A stretch of DNA of 64,000 bases from Stereum hirsutum FP-91666 SS1 (lineage: Eukaryota > Basidiomycota > Agaricomycetes > Russulales > Stereaceae). Below, piece by piece: positions 10,066-21,407 of this stretch. The DNA lies in contig NW_006763134.1 in the NCBI RefSeq assembly GCF_000264905.1, positions 1,001,712 to 1,065,711 on the forward strand, read 5' to 3'. The translations under genes and the position numbers were made by a program. How positions within the stretch are numbered: position 1 is the stretch's first letter; each line of letters opens with the position of its first letter. The notes below the pieces were generated by a model that saw nothing but the letters and a program-made list of their open reading frames with translations, ran no database searches and was not told where the DNA came from.

Positions 10066-12903
10066 AAGGTCTCTTTTCGTCTCTTCCCCCCGCCCCTCTT
10101 CCGGCTCCATTTCAAGCCGGCTTTCTTTGTGGATATTTCATGCTCGGTGTCCGGCGGGATGATGAGCGTCGCGAAACGTCAACGGTGATGAAGACCAATT
10201 AATTTGTATTTCAGATATATTTCCTCCCCATTTCTCTCTTCCTGCACATTATTACACTTGCACACCCAGTCGTGGTACAGTAGCGTAGATATAGTTTGCA
10301 GTCTCGTCTCATGCATAGGAACGCCCTTGTACGGTTGTTGTCGTCGGAAACGACTGTAAAGTAAAAATAGAATTCGGAGCTTGTTGTAATTCAAAACCAA
10401 ATTTCAGTCATATATGTCGGAGAGCCTGATTTCGCATTCTGATTGGTGTGATCGCTCACAGTCGCCATAGATCGCCGTCGGTGCCATTGAATTTGTTCGC
10501 GATATCGGATGTCTTGGTTGCTTTTGAAATGAGTCGGCAGTGGTTCCCGTTCTGCGCCACAGGGGCTAAGTAACTGACTCGAATGAGTGGCGTCGCCGCC
10601 TGCTTGTTCGAATTCGTGTCCTTCGCCGATTAGGAGGTTCAACCTCTAGCGTTGGTTTTGGCTGTCTCGTTCCTTTCTGTAGAGGATAGCACTCGTTCCA
10701 TGATGAATGCCCCAAAGGCCAAGGCACATCTCACTCCTTGGCTATCGATGTTACCGTCGAAACGTTCGCCGTTTCTCGCCGCAGCCTTTTGGACAAAACG
10801 CATCCTCACCATGCGAAAAGCATGTACCCATGATCATGGTTCATGACAGAAATGCATATTCACATGTACACGTCCGTGATAGTGCTGCCCAATGACCCAC
10901 CTCCCCCTCTCCTCGCTTTAAGTGGTCCCCATCCACCGGGTCATCGATCCATCCATCCTATCTTCTAGTGGTTCGCCTCACGCTCGGGAGCGGTCGGTGG
11001 TCTCCTTCTCTCTCCTACATACATGCAATTCCAACATCTCCCCGAACACCGTGTTATGAGTCCGACGATCCGACATCGCTCACGCGGACGAAAAATCCGA
11101 CTCCGGAGGGAAAGTCACGAACAATGTCCGGCGCGACGGGAAAGTATGACGGTGTAAGATGACCAGTACTCTTCACCTGCCATCGAAAGGTCACAGCCGC
11201 TGAATACCGTGATTTTCTGACCATTGAGTCGGATCACATTGAGGTGCGACACCCGTTGAATTAACTGCTGCGTAGATGAAGGATACGACGACGAATGTAC
11301 ATAGCCTCCAGCTCTCGACGGCCCACAAATCTTGGCAGCGTAGGTAGTGAAGATCTTCCGCAAGAAGCGGAGCTCAAAATGGACTCCGTCGTTCAGCTCC
11401 TCTGTGACGGCTAGTGGACGCAGCGGATGGAGGTCGGCAGGGTTGAATTTGCCGTCACCACCATCGTAGAGTCAGCTTTTTAGGTGTAAAGATACCCATG
11501 CTAGAGTGGAGACCGTATCCATCACTTGTGCGTGGATCTGAAGATCTGAGAGACGAAAGGCGATGTCCCCAGGAGCAGTGTAAGTAGATGGTCAGGAATA
11601 CCCCAGGTATCAGAACGGTCGGGAGAGGATTGGAATCAACACCACAGCGAACACACTGTAACCTCTAAACGGAAGTTATTGAAGAACTCCGAAGAGCTCT
11701 GAGTCTGATGCTTGACGCCAACAAGTGCAAGTGGGTTTTCAAAAGATTTTCTTCATAAACTTAGGTCATGACTTACATCCTCGGCAATCTATCTACACAC
11801 TACATATCACCACAATCCAGTCATACTCCACTGCAACGTCAACGAGGACACGTCCAACAACTACAACAGCTCGAACACCAGAGAATTGACAGCAACTATC
11901 AGATAGACGAGGCACGAAAAACAGCGAGAAATCCAGACGGGAACTCTGGTGGGGAGTGTCGGAGTGTGATGGGTCGAGGAAGAGGAAGAGGGCAGGGCAA
12001 GAGAGAAGGAGGGGAGCACTTCGAGGGTGTGTATGTATTTACACAGACACGAATGCTTGGTACAGCAATCACTTACATCCGACGAATTGGTTCAACGAGA
12101 TCGAGAAAGAAGAAAAGGAAGACGAAAAGGCGAAAAAATGAATTATCAAAACAGGAGGAAAAAAAACGCGAGCTCATATAGAACGGAGGGTGCGAAGAAT
12201 TGGACTGTACCACATATAAGGGAGTAGAACAACTCACGACACCAAACGAATAATAATCGGTACCGTACCGTGGCACAAGGAAAACGAGTAAGCAAAACGA
12301 GTCAAAGTGTTCAAAAATATGTACAGGGCTGAAGGAAAAATATAGAGAAAGGCGACCAACATACAGCACCGGACAACATTTTAGACCAGCACAAGCGTCA
12401 TCACCCCTGTAGTGGTCTAAAAACGACAGGTGACGATCTCGATCGTCGACGAGGGCGACGAATGTGGAGAACGGATAAAGAGAGTTCATTTCGAGCTTGA
12501 GACACGGAGACAGCGGATAAGGACGAAAATAGAGTGGAGATGTCGGCAATGACGGGGAGGTTCTGCTTCCCCATTCCGATACCACCGGGGGCCCGAGTGA
12601 CAAGGATCGGTGGTGTAACTTCCGGACTGTGAAAGGCCACTGTGACCAGGCAGAGCCGGATGGAACGAGGGAAAGTAGAAAGACGGTCGAGTGATGTGAT
12701 TCCCCGGCAGTGCGGCCAATGCGAGAATTGTAGACAGGAGTAGTGATGGGAAGGAGACATGATAGATAGACAACACGATAGCAGATAGAATGGGAGGCGA
12801 AATCGACAAGTCAGAAGAGAGAGATTATGGCGCGGCAAATAAAGTCCAGCTACGAAGTATGTCGTCCACGCGTGCAGGATGCCTTGCCTGTGAAAGTACG
12901 GCT
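10066..12903. other. Gene-free stretch
   Basis: About 2.8 kb between the alcohol dehydrogenase and the Zn2Cys6 gene, both with 3' ends facing in. ORFs here (for example 11768-12181 + and 12401-12838 -) overlap on opposite strands and show no domain or splice pattern. A purine-rich tract (about 11960-12190: GGAAGAGG, then AAAAGGAAGACGAAAAGG) makes the plus-strand ORF artificially Lys/Arg-rich. I see no RNA gene or transposon. Confidence 0.5.
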
Positions 12904-14343
12904 TCAGACAGCGGCGATGACGGGTGGTTGGACGCCATTAGACACAGGCGCGGCGGACCTCGCCACAGGGCTTCCGTCACCGGGGTCGACGACGGAGGGC
13001 CCCGTTACGTCCTCAGCGAGAGCCGTGATGGGCGGCGGAGGCTGCTGAGGGACGCTCTGAGCCGGCGGCGCCACCACACGCTTGGTCTTCTTCTGGGTCT
13101 TGGGCGACCCCGTCGTTTCACTCCCATTCGTCTCGGCGGCCGTAGTCTCCTCATGACGCCTCTTCTTCTTACTCGCCTTCTTCTTCGTCAACTCCGGAGA
13201 TGAGGCAACCTCACTTTCGTCTGATCCGGAAACCGTACTGTTACCTCCATTTACTCCATCCGCACCAGTAGTGGCACTGGAATTTGTGGCAGAAGGAGCG
13301 GCAGTTGCCACAGGAGGCTGTTGACCGGGGGCGTATGCACCTGGGAAAGGCAAGTAACCACCGGGAGGCGGAGGATAGACCGGCAAAGCAGAGTACGGAT
13401 GATGGAGAGGGTAATACGCGGCATGCTGGGGATTTGGAGCAACGTGACCATTGGTGGAAGGTGCCTCACCGTTGGCATGAGGTTCGTGAGCTTGAGGCGG
13501 GGGCGGTCCGTAGCCCATCGGTGGATAATAATACGGATAATACCCCTCGGGCGGGGGTGGTATGAAGTGCACGCCACCCGGCGTTGTAGCAGCGGGAACA
13601 ACGCCGTTTGCACCTTCGGGAGGGACCCATTGACCATCAGCGCCTGCAGGCGATCCTGTGAATACGACGGTTAAACTGACACATAACTTGCTGGAGAGTG
13701 TAAGATAGACATACCTTGGAACGTATCTCCCTCGGCCTGTTTATTTTTACGCTTGTATGGCCCACGCTTGATTCCCTTCTTGCGCTCTTTGCGCATGCCG
13801 TCGACGCAACCGTCCGCGATTCCATACTTGATGCAGCGTTCACACGGCCTCTTCTCGTCGCACCGTTTGCAGGCAGCTGCGCAGTTTGTACACTAGGGGC
13901 GCCAAGGATGAGTCAGTAGGAGAGACCGAAGTGAGATGAGATTCAGAGATACGTACGGCCATCTTTACTTGCCTGCGCTTAGGGCGGGCTGAGGCTGGCT
14001 GGGGCGCTTGAGGGGCAAACCCAGGCGCGTATCCTTTCAAAAATAATCAGAGCTGCGGACCGATGAGATATCTTAGTGAGCAGTACGTACCTGGTGCCGG
14101 TTGGGGAGGTGGATATGCATAGACGAAAGGGGGGTAGGGCATCATGTAAGCGCCGGGAGGGAGGGCATTGGGGGAGTTGGCGTCGGCACCATCGGGAGGA
14201 GGAGGATAGTAGAGGGGTTGAGGGTAACCTGGGGGTGGAGGAGGATAGGTGCCTCCAAAATGAGTGGGATAACCTGCCGGAATGGCGGGTGGCGGCGGTG
14301 GCTGAGGTTCAGGCTCAGGACTCTTCTCGTGGTCGGTGCTCAT
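12904..14343 (-). CDS. Zn2Cys6 binuclear-cluster transcription factor with Pro/Tyr-rich flanks
   Basis: Four-exon gene, about 380 residues. ATG at 14343 begins MSTDHEKSPEPEP; an upstream in-frame TTG was not used. Exon 1 encodes a Pro/Tyr/Gly-rich region. A basic segment (ARPKRRQVKMA) leads into exon 3, which carries the whole zinc cluster: CTNCAAACKRCDEKRPC then ERC and an eight-residue step to the last Cys, i.e. C-x2-C-x6-C-x5-C-x2-C-x8-C. A strongly basic nuclear-localisation-like tail follows (RKERKKGIKRGPYKRKNK). The last exon is again Pro/Tyr-rich, then Ser/Thr/Lys-rich (TKKKASKKKRR). No fungal_trans middle-homology region is present. DNA binding is supported by the motif; target genes are unknown. 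Confidence 0.85.
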
Positions 14344-17300
14344 GACGGACAAGCAATCTGGTTCTGTTTCGCAACGCTGGGAGTAAGGAGGATAGCATCA
14401 GAAGTGGTGGGTTCGACATGATGGTGCTGGTGAGAGAGAGAGGGAGAGCGGGACGGCGTGGGCAGCGCGAAGAGGAGCTCACCTGGTCTTCACTCCGACT
14501 GAAAATCGCGCCTCCAGTTTCCGTCGCCGCTGAGAACTGTCGAGTGCCCGTGTCTTCGCTCGCAATCGCCTCGGATCGCGTCTAGGCTGCTTCTGGCATT
14601 GTAGGGTAAGTATTCTGTCGATATATGAGCAGCACGGCGCACCTACCGATAATTAGCTTGCCTGAAGTGAGAGCAAAAGACGAAGGGCAAACAGAGAATG
14701 ATGTCGGGCGACTGGACAAGGTAACACGGCTCGCCGGCCACGTGCGACGCCCGAAACCTTGTCCTGCCAAATCAGGCGCCTCATAGAGAAAATAAATAAA
14801 ACGGTTCAGCTCACCGCTCGTCCTCCCCGCTTTGTCCCATTTGCACAATCCACCGTTCACGCCGCGATTGAAGGCCATCACAATTACGATAGTCGAAGCG
14901 CCAAAGCGCTCGACGTCGCGGCCAACTGCCCGCTTTTCCCAGTCTCCGCCCCAACGAATTCGACTCCGCCACCGCTCCTCGCGTTTTCCGTCCAACGACG
15001 AAGGTCTCTGTCTTTCTTTCCCCCATCTGCTTCCAATTATCCTAGTATCTTCGTATGTCTACGTTCTCTCACTGCCAAGTACCATCGTCAGCCCATCTTG
15101 CAGCGCCACTGGTCCGAGTCGGAACACAGGTTTCGTGCCGCGTAACTTTACGCTCACAATCACTCTTTCACGGCTTTCAGAAAAATCGCCGTTGTCTTCT
15201 GTCCTATGCAAGCACCAGCAGTTCGTCTATCGCACCTTTCTCGTGCACTTCGCAATCATCCGTTCTTCTAGCTTTGACCGATTGAAAGTCTCTGCTCGAC
15301 ACAATATCGCTTTGATTTGCGGTACTTCACCATCATCACTGATCAACTCCGATGTGAGTCAGCAACTGTCAATCTCTCTATGCTTGTTCCTTTGGGCCTG
15401 CTCTGGCTGAATACTTTGTCATGTTGTCTCAGCGAAAGTGAGGCACAAGAAAGATCCTAATGCTGGGCTGTCAGACCTTCGTCCGACGACTTCGCTGAAC
15501 CAAGGTCGACCGTTCATCGGCATCTCAATACTGCCGAATCACACCTTCCTATGTCCGAAAACATTCGGTTCCTATGGGTGACCTACTCATGGGTCTCTGC
15601 TCAAGTCTACTGTCTGATCTCGCGACTTTCCTCGCATAGGGGGCCCGGTCTTCATCTTTCGGGCGCACAATCTTTTGCGGATGGCATTGCTCCCACAATT
15701 AGTGGCCGTACGGAGTAGACGGCTACCTATGCTCATACCGCGCGTGCTTCTGCTCCACTCCTTTTTAGAGCTCAATTATAATAATCCCGAAGCTATTTTG
15801 AATGTTGTCTCTGACACACTACCTGCCACTGGTAGGCTGACTCCTGTTTCTTTGTCCTTCTTGCTCTTCGCTTCCAGACAAGCGAACCTCTACGGTTGTA
15901 GTTAGTTTCTTGCAGTAATGTCGCCCTACGTGTTCTGATTCACATCTGCGTACGTGCTCTATAGCGATTGGGTGTATCATTCTCAGAGTTGCTTCGACCG
16001 GACTCATCAGCAAGTCCTGCTACCGCATGCCGCCGGGTTCCCATCACCTTGTCTCCGAGGCTCGTTTGGGTGCCATCAACTACTAAAGGTTACCAGCCTC
16101 CTTCGCTGACTTATCTGAACCGTAATGGTCTCCGCCGTGGCGAATTTATGCACCCATCAGCGTCTGTAGGTGTGTTCGCTGGCACTAGACAGAATATAGC
16201 AAATACAGGCATATTCACGGCTCCTTTTGTAACTGTACGTACCCCAATCCTTAGTCTTCATGTTTTGCTCCATTCTACTGCTTGATGACTGCTACATACT
16301 ACCACCACAGCCTCAAGGACCAACTACTGCCTATTGGCCACCCAGGACCCACCGTGAACCTCACCCACCAGTCCCCACACGCCGAGGCCAGCCAGGGTGC
16401 AATCCCGCGGCGCCCATTTAAAGCCCCATGCTCATCCCCACGCCCACACTTCTAAGCCTACTCCAAGAGCACGCCCGAAGACGTACCCGAGCTCAGTTCG
16501 GACTCAGATCTTTCTTTCTACTTCAGAAGCTTGATCGTTGAATAGGTTCTATTTCTGATTCCTACGTGAGCCTAATCACCAACTTGGTTCGCTACGTTAA
16601 ACGTTGATTCACCATACACAGTAGGAGCTCATGGATATGCGAATGGTCCGTTCGTGGTCCTAAAGGCAGATGAATAGTTCCTGGCACTGAGAGCTGACCA
16701 TTCCTTGTCCATCCAGAAAATGGAAATGAAGGCGTACGATGGTGTTCCGGATGCGCGCTGAGCTGATGATGAGAAAGATGAGCGTTTTTCGTTAGGCTGT
16801 GGGCATGGTTGATCCCGGTGAATCCTTTCCTCAGTTTGTCTGTCAACTCGCCGTATGTGCGAATTCTGTTCCACTCTATTGGTCGGCCAAATAATTAAAT
16901 CTTAACAGGTTCTCTGCTACTAGTATCCGCACATCCAAGCCTCCGAATATTAATTCCGAGGCATCCCTGAATACGACCAGAAATTCACCGAGCCGTGGCC
17001 GCATAGCTATGATCACATCGTACGTGATCTATCGATATACTGTAACAGAGCAGCTTCGACCTCTTCGAGCTCCAAGATGACTATCGAGACCTAGTATATG
17101 ATGGTTGCGTTGATATTGTCGCAATGTGACCGTCGGTAAGTAGCAATACGCTGTGCATGTTCACAGCATCGTCCTTCCCTGATCCTGCGACCCACTCCTA
17201 CTCCAAGGATCACAAGCCTCATGCACCTCATGCTTCACCAGGCGTGCGCAAACCACACTCCGAAAGGCCATTCGCACGACGATTTGATGACTAGGTACTC

Positions 17301-18089
17301 CGTTTACTGTTCCGCTGGGCCTCCGTTGATGGAACTTCTCCTCATCTCAGTCCAAATGCTCTGTCCTTGTTGTTCCGAACTCAGAGGCGAGTTTTGTTAG
17401 GCGCCCTCATCGGCTCGTTTGAGAGCACGATCACCAAACATGGGACGGCGTAAGTTCATATATCAACCGTCGGGAACAAATGCTGATAGTTGGGTTATGC
17501 GGGTGTGTTAGCCTGAGGAGGAGAACGATAGGCTACAGGGAGATGCGGGACAAGGCCATTCCATAGACGCCTGCGGAAGCGCTGAAGGTCACGACGGCTG
17601 AGGTGTCGTGTACTCGTTTTCTTGCAGCCTTTGTAATTCTAACGATTCGAAGGAGAGTCCAGAGCAGATCCAATGTAGAGGGTGGGCGAATCAGCGTTCA
17701 AAAAGACCTCGATCATGAATGCAAATCTATAGGCAGATACCAACCTACTAGTCATATATCCAAGGGCATCAGCACATTACCAAAGTGGATCATATGACAC
17801 TGTTTGTATATCAAGAATGGAGAACAATGGCCTCCCCGACAAAAGATACAGTGTCAGCAAGAGGGATGAGGCTGAGATCTGTCTAGGCGGACCACAACGG
17901 CTCGCACGTGGCGACTTGACACGGAAGGCACCGGTGGCTAGCGTTTCATTTATCCATTGTCTTTGTCAGTGCGTGTCTTGTCGGGCAAAGCCGTCTCGTA
18001 CATGGCCATGTGCTTGGCAGCCTTTGTTCCTTCACCCACATAAAGGTCAGTACTTGTCTTCTTCCGACCAGTATCCAAATGCCCCCTCC
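14344..18089. other. Long stretch without a recognisable gene
   Basis: About 3.7 kb. It starts with a GA-rich promoter-like tract on the 5' side of the Zn2Cys6 gene (about 14420-14480). Later ORFs (14759-15410 +, 16592-16874 -) have no domain or splice context. Just before the broken gene A, 18017-18050 resembles the promoter of copy B: shared AGCCTTTGTT, and CATAAAGG where B has TATAAAGG. No transposon ends found by eye. Confidence 0.45.
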
Positions 18090-19472
18090 ATCAGCTGCTC
18101 GCCGATACGATCCTCTGGTACTACACGCTAACCGACTGTCCTCTCATCTCCTGGTATTTCACCTTCTCTCTTGACCTCTCTGCATCCGTCAACCATCTGG
18201 AGGATTCTGAAGCAACCGCGGCGGCTCAAATGCTCAAAGCTGGAACATATGTTGGTTAGTGGATTGGGTATTGCGCCTCCCTTGCAGGGCTAAGAGATGC
18301 TCGTTGAAAGTCCCGAGTCGTGCACTGACATTTGATTTCATAGTCACCCGACTTTCCACTTCCAAGCCGCCCATTCACCCGCCTCAGTATTCGCCTAGTC
18401 AGTCAAGGCCTCCCTACAGAAGACGATCTTCAACAACACTACGTCAAGCCTCACATGTGCGTTCCTATCGCGCCCAACACGGAGCACCCCACAGGACGTG
18501 AAGCCATGATACCTTTCAAGCCTTTGCCATGGCCGAATCTGCATTTCCACACAGCAATGTTTACTCATCTACGTGCTCCGAGTGATCCAAAGAACTTCTC
18601 TGCGGCTATGGTTGCCAGCCTGCCGGACTTGAGGCGCATGAGGCGATGCTGGAACGATGACGAGGCAGAGCGTCAGGCCCTTTCCCAGGCTGCTTCTCAC
18701 ACTGAGAGATCGAGCGTGAAAGATCATTATCCTCTTCCCTTTTGTGGCCCCTTTGCCCATGAGACCCTGGCTCCCGTGGAAGATGTCGACGAAGATGATG
18801 ATGGTGTCTATCCTTCGTTGGATGATGGCCTGGGCGAAGGAACTACCTTTGAAAACGATGCTGACTTCGCCAAAAATATGTTCATGCGTGCCATTTTAGA
18901 TGGAGACGATCCTGTTCATGAGAGCATTCCCATCATACGCAATGTCGAGTATGATCTGTCTAAGATCGAGCACTTTGACGACCCCGGTTGCTGTTCGAGG
19001 AGATTGGAGCCCTCAAAGAGTGCGTCGTCTTTATCATTTGGATATATTGTCACACCAAGCTTATACACCTTCAATCTCTAAGGATCAGAAAGCGCTCTCT
19101 AGATCGTAAGGGAGAACGCTTTCAAGAGTTAGAAGATGCTCGAATCGAAGCCCGGCCTAGTATACGTGTCGATGAAAACAAAGCCTCTGCTGCCCATCGT
19201 CCGATATTGTGCTCTCAAAGTAAGTTTCATACCATAATTTCGAAATGTTTACAGCTTATGGGTGTCACATATTAGTCCAGAGGATACTCGCGTGGTCTGC
19301 CAAATTCGCTTGGTCTATGGTACCGTCCCGAAAGCGCAAACGATCCCGTGCTATACAGTCCCGGCTCTCAAACCTTGAGAAGTGTCCGTCTTATAGAGAC
19401 GAATCGAGTGGTGGCCCTGAGCATCGTAGGCCGGGGGGTACTGGCCATGGCGAAAGTCAAGGGCGGGCGTAG
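18090..19472 (+). pseudogene. Copy A of an unrecognised gene family, apparently broken
   Basis: Homologous over its length to the gene at 21408-22812. The alignment covers the first exon (EDSEATAAAQMLKAGTYV versus DDPEATAAAQKLNSGTYV), the HPTGREAM block, the acidic segment with DDGLGE, the SIPIIRNVEYDLSK block, and the last two exons with the same intron positions (donors near 19015 and 19220). Defects: the copy B start codon is replaced (ATCAGCTGC at the matching place); the first exon seems to shift frame between about 18101 and 18125; and a 1-nt deletion near 18985 throws the frame before the LFEE block. The TATA-like site is CATAAAGG instead of TATAAAGG. The last exon frame is still open. 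It could be functional only with a different start and splicing. Confidence 0.6.
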
Positions 19473-20696
19473 GACACAGATGCAACGTGGACAATATTTG
19501 AGGTGTAGCAAAGTATAGCGTAGAGAATGACAAGCGACAAAACGATGCCAATAAGGATACATGATGGGTATACAGTATGAGTGGGACAAAATTTGACAAA
19601 CAAGTGCGGCAGAGTCAAGGTACAGCCTGAGTATCCGAAGTGCGAATGTCGCACCCACGTCAGAGTCGTGAACTAGCCCTGGGTCTTCGTCTGCTTGCTC
19701 GTTCGATTCGTGGTGTGCACAGGCTTGAGTACTGAGCCCGATGCGACAGGCAGTTTCGGAATATATCGACGGCGAGGATTGGACAATACCGAGCTGAGAG
19801 GAACGTGAGGCATTGGAAATATTGACAGTACTCTGGGCCTGAGCAACAGAATTACGAGGCGACTTTCCAAAGCCTGACCTCGCAAAATTCTACAAAAACA
19901 CAACAATGAATAGGGAATGGAGAGCCTTCAAATGTAAGGTATGTTACCTTCTGAGACGTGGAGGCCAATGAGTTGAGAGACCGGAGAAATTTCTCACGTC
20001 GTTCCGCCTTGGCGGCCTGCAGGAAAAGCAGACTGTTAGTTCTGAGCAAAGGGGCTATATGATTACGATCTTCACCTGAGCCTCCGCCCTTAAAACCTCC
20101 CCTAAATTTGGATCTTGAGCAACCATGTGTTCCAGAGAGTTACGACGTGCGATCTCCTCGTTTTCCAGCCATTCCATGGACTCTGGAGTGATGGAAGGGG
20201 TGCGCCCTGCCACCCTTGCTTGTGAATATGACACCAGAGGGGTCTTTGGCGTGTAACGAAAGGCGAGTAGCCATTGGTGAGGGCTTTGATAATGCAAAGG
20301 TGGGTCGAACACGATCGCAGTGTCACCTCCAACGGTCGGGTGACCGCAATTTGGCGCAACGGGTATAATGAAATGTTGTAGCAACTTGCACAATTCGTCG
20401 GGCGGGCTATCCTCGAAGGTGGCGAGGACACAAATGTCGTAGTCGGTGGCCCCGTAAGGGTTGACAAGGACTACTGGGCGGTTGGGTTTGCCAGTATTAA
20501 TGGACAGAGATGTTACTGATTTCGTAGATAGTGCGGTGGAATATTTGACGGTTGAACGACGTCGATGACCGTGTTGCATCAGCGCTAAGTCTACCGGCGT
20601 CCAAACGCTCTCAGAGCTCAAAGCAACTGAGCCTATAGTAAGAGAGCCCTCGTCATGACTAGAGGTGGAGGGCTGGCGTGCGAGAATGGAGGGCAT
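19368..20696 (-). CDS. Hypothetical protein, family not recognised
   Basis: Start taken at the ATG at 20696 (MPSILARQPSTSSHDEGS). Exon 1 (to 20076) has a Ser/Thr-rich N-terminus, then a folded-looking part (NPYGATDYDICVLATFEDS ... LLQHFIIPVAPNCGHPTVGG ... HQWLLAFRYTPKTPLV) and ends in a charged helix. A short exon (AAKAERREKFLRSLNSL) and a final exon follow in frame, open down to 19368. The last ~60 codons look compositionally poor and overlap the tail of pseudogene A, so the true stop could be earlier; the alternative frame would end at 19673. The frame upstream of 20696 is open to 21224, and hydrophobic ORFs lie there, so the true start may also be further upstream. Function unknown. Confidence 0.5.
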
Positions 20697-21345
20697 CGTT
20701 GTCCTAGATCGATGACGTGGACACACACTCAAAGAATTGTTGGCCTGAGTTTGTGACTTGCAAGCAAAGTAGTGGCACCAGTAAGAGTATAGAAGGGATA
20801 GAACACGAGACAAATCCAGTGATAGATCAATGTGATCGAGAGTGTGATGCCCAGAGATCGTAGAGAGACGAAAAACGAGCTCGTAGACGAACTTGGATGG
20901 CTGGCCTTCCCACACCCTTCCACCCGCTCCTGCCAGAGGTAAGCAGTGCAGATACCTAGTGTTCACGAAGGGTCGCGTCAGATAACCAGTAGGGTTGCAA
21001 TATGGCGGTGGAATAAACAAGGTCGAATAAATGCTTGGTGACGAAGGATGAGAACTTGAAGAGCAGGAGCCCGCTACCGGATGACAAGACAAGAACGATG
21101 AAAGGCACCCGCGCGTCTGCCTGTGGAAGGAAGACCTTGGGAAGACCAAACTTGGCGGTGACACGGCGACCAGTCCGACGGCGGACTCTGACGGAGATTC
21201 CCGGTTGACAACCGGCGGCTCCACATGGCAGTGATCGGAGGCAGTGTCGGGACTTCAAGGGCTTCCATTGTCTCCTGCGTTTGTCAAAAACTTTTTCTGA
21301 CACGCCCTCGAGCCTTTGTTGAAGCCGTATGCATTGTCTCTCGCC
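20697..21345. other. Divergent region between the 19.4 kb gene and gene B, possible unplaced 5' exons
   Basis: On the minus strand two hydrophobic stretches occur in different frames: FIVLVLSSGSGLLLF (near 21090) and SLGITLSITLIYHWICLVF (near 20830). They could be membrane helices of 5' exons of the neighbouring minus-strand gene, but I could not join them with consistent splice sites. Confidence 0.35.
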
Positions 21346-21353
21346 TATAAAGG
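21346..21353 (+). promoter_or_regulatory. TATA box of gene B
   Basis: TATAAAGG lies 55-62 bp before the ATG at 21408, in TCGCCTATAAAGGAGGG. The corresponding site of copy A reads CATAAAGG. This supports transcription of copy B and the chosen start. Confidence 0.6.
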
Positions 21354-21407
21354 AGGGATCCTGGGCTTTACCCCACCGCATCGTCTCTGTTCTGTTCCCC
21401 TACCAAC

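Noticed and set aside
11768..12227. Lysine-rich plus-strand ORFs
   Set aside because: The composition follows from a purine-rich tract; there are no domains and opposing ORFs are equally long.
14759..15410. Plus-strand ORFs of 128-192 codons
   Set aside because: Low-complexity Ser/Pro/Leu translation of CT-rich DNA, overlapping in several frames, with no splice pattern or domain.
20697..21224. N-terminal extension of the 20.7 kb minus-strand ORF up to a GTG at 21224
   Set aside because: The extension is Ser/Pro/Cys-rich without family resemblance, begins at a non-ATG codon and runs close to the promoter of gene B.
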